NCBI GenBank assembly: GCA_017380435.1
Contig: JAFODZ010000039.1
Span: forward strand, 1-57,136
DNA length: 57,136 nucleotides
Origin: Oscillospiraceae bacterium
GTDB lineage: Bacteria; Bacillota; Clostridia; Oscillospirales; Oscillospiraceae
Reading direction: 5' to 3'
A program made the translations under genes and the position numbers. Positions within the stretch are counted from its first letter, which is position 1; every line of letters begins with the position of its first letter. Shown piece after piece: positions 56,451 through 57,136 of this stretch. The notes below the pieces were generated by a model, which saw only the letters and a program-made list of their open reading frames with translations, was not told the origin of the DNA and ran no database searches.

Positions 56451-57136
56451 TTAGTCCTTGTACATCTCAACGAGCTTGTTCAGATGCTCCCAACGCTCCT
56501 TAGCGGCAGCTTCGTTCTTAGCGAACAGATCAGCAGCACGCTCGGGGAACTCACGGGTCAGACGGCTGTAACGAGCTTCGTTCATCAGGAATTCCTGATA
56601 GCCATCCTTGGGAGTCTTGGAGTCCAGAGTGAACTTGCCGGTCTCCTTGGAGGGATCGAAGCGGAACAGGTTCCAGTAGCCGCATTCCACAGCCTTCTTC
56701 ATCTCAGCCTGGCAGTTCATCATGCCGCCCTTGATGGAGTGCATCTCACAGGGAGCGTAGCCAATGATGAGGGAAGGACCGTTGTAAGCTTCAGCCTCGC
56801 AGATAGCCTTAATGGTCTGTGCCTGGTTTGCACCCATAGCGATCTGGGCAACATAGACATAGCCGTAGGACATTGCGATCTCAGCCAGGGACTTCTTCTT
56901 GGTCTCCTTACCGGAGGCAGCGAACTGAGCAACCTGACCGATGTTGGAAGCCTTGGAAGCCTGACCGCCGGTGTTGGAGTAAACTTCGGTATCGAACACG
57001 AAGATGTTAACATCCTTGTTGGAAGCCAGAACATGGTCAACACCGCCGAAGCCGATATCATAAGCCCAGCCGTCACCACCGAAGATCCATACGGACTTCT
57101 TGGACAGATATGCCTTCTTGTTCAGAATCTCTGCAA
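56451..57136 (-). CDS. nifJ: Pyruvate:ferredoxin (flavodoxin) oxidoreductase, C-terminal part (partial)
   Basis: The frame is open to the right edge and ends at 56451, giving the last ~227 residues of a ~1,170-residue enzyme. The thiamine diphosphate-binding motif FGGDGWAYDIGFGG and the following FDTEVYSNTGGQASKASN are diagnostic; APCEMHSIKGG and MSYGYVYVAQIAMGAN agree. It converts pyruvate and CoA to acetyl-CoA, CO2 and reduced ferredoxin in anaerobes. Codon use is strongly biased, as for highly expressed genes. The start lies outside the window. Confidence 0.95.
   Translation of the reverse strand, partial: AEILNKKAYLSKKSVWIFGGDGWAYDIGFGGVDHVLASNKDVNIFVFDTEVYSNTGGQASKASNIGQVAQFAASGKETKKKSLAEIAMSYGYVYVAQIAMGANQAQTIKAICEAEAYNGPSLIIGYAPCEMHSIKGGMMNCQAEMKKAVECGYWNLFRFDPSKETGKFTLDSKTPKDGYQEFLMNEARYSRLTREFPERAADLFAKNEAAAKERWEHLNKLVEMYKD

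Overview
The window looks like a chromosomal segment from an anaerobic, spore-forming Firmicute of class Clostridia, probably Oscillospirales. The evidence is: pyruvate:ferredoxin oxidoreductase (right edge), SpoIIID and a SipL-like SPOCS/LysM protein (endospore formers), HPr kinase, type III pantothenate kinase, a Firmicute-type division cluster without ftsA, sigma-A promoters with 16-18 bp spacers, and strong AGGAGG ribosome sites. GC content looks moderate (about half). No rRNA, tRNA, prophage, insertion sequence or CRISPR array was seen.

Layout. 1-1.9 kb: end of a NifU-like protein gene, a GGGtGRT protein and a zinc-ribbon membrane protein. 1.9-9 kb: an unannotated 40-residue peptide gene, galM, an ABC exporter, a short pseudouridine synthase, a YfhO-type membrane protein and rpmB. 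9.2-12.1 kb: hprK, an RluA-type synthase, a thymidylate synthase gene that has lost its catalytic middle, and folA. 12.2-16 kb: a two-component system with membrane proteins, flanked by two paralogous small membrane proteins and a protein built of 11-residue repeats. 16-21.2 kb: recD2-comFC-mreB-like operon and a DUF975 protein. 21.3-27 kb: nfo, an FHA-FtsW fusion with a partner penicillin-binding protein, a 48-residue membrane protein and the SPOCS/LysM protein. 27-27.9 kb: a gene-free stretch with three intergenic repeat families and a probable structured non-coding RNA. 27.9-40.5 kb: the dcw cluster (mraZ, rsmH, ftsL-like, class B PBP, murE, murF, mraY, ftsW, murG, ftsQ/divIB, ftsZ) behind a clear MraZ-type operator; murD, murC and ftsA are absent. 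40.6-57 kb: methyltransferase-hslO, malic enzyme, sortase B, a PfkB-like protein lacking its catalytic Asp, gltX and trpS (divergent), an uncharacterised three-gene operon, yfcE-like phosphodiesterase-coaX, mutY, an orphan S26-like peptidase, spoIIID, an AI-2E-family permease, a VanX-like lipoprotein and the C-terminal part of pyruvate:ferredoxin oxidoreductase.

The main theme is cell envelope growth: dcw cluster, a second FtsW/PBP pair, an MreB paralogue, sortase, YfhO and a VanX-like peptidase. The most interesting unexplained items are the putative ncRNA divergent from mraZ, the 40-residue peptide gene with a near-perfect promoter, the internally deleted thyA next to folA, the pseudokinase-like PfkB protein, the 11-residue-repeat protein, the three-gene operon at 48.5-49.4 kb, and at least five families of palindromic intergenic repeats.
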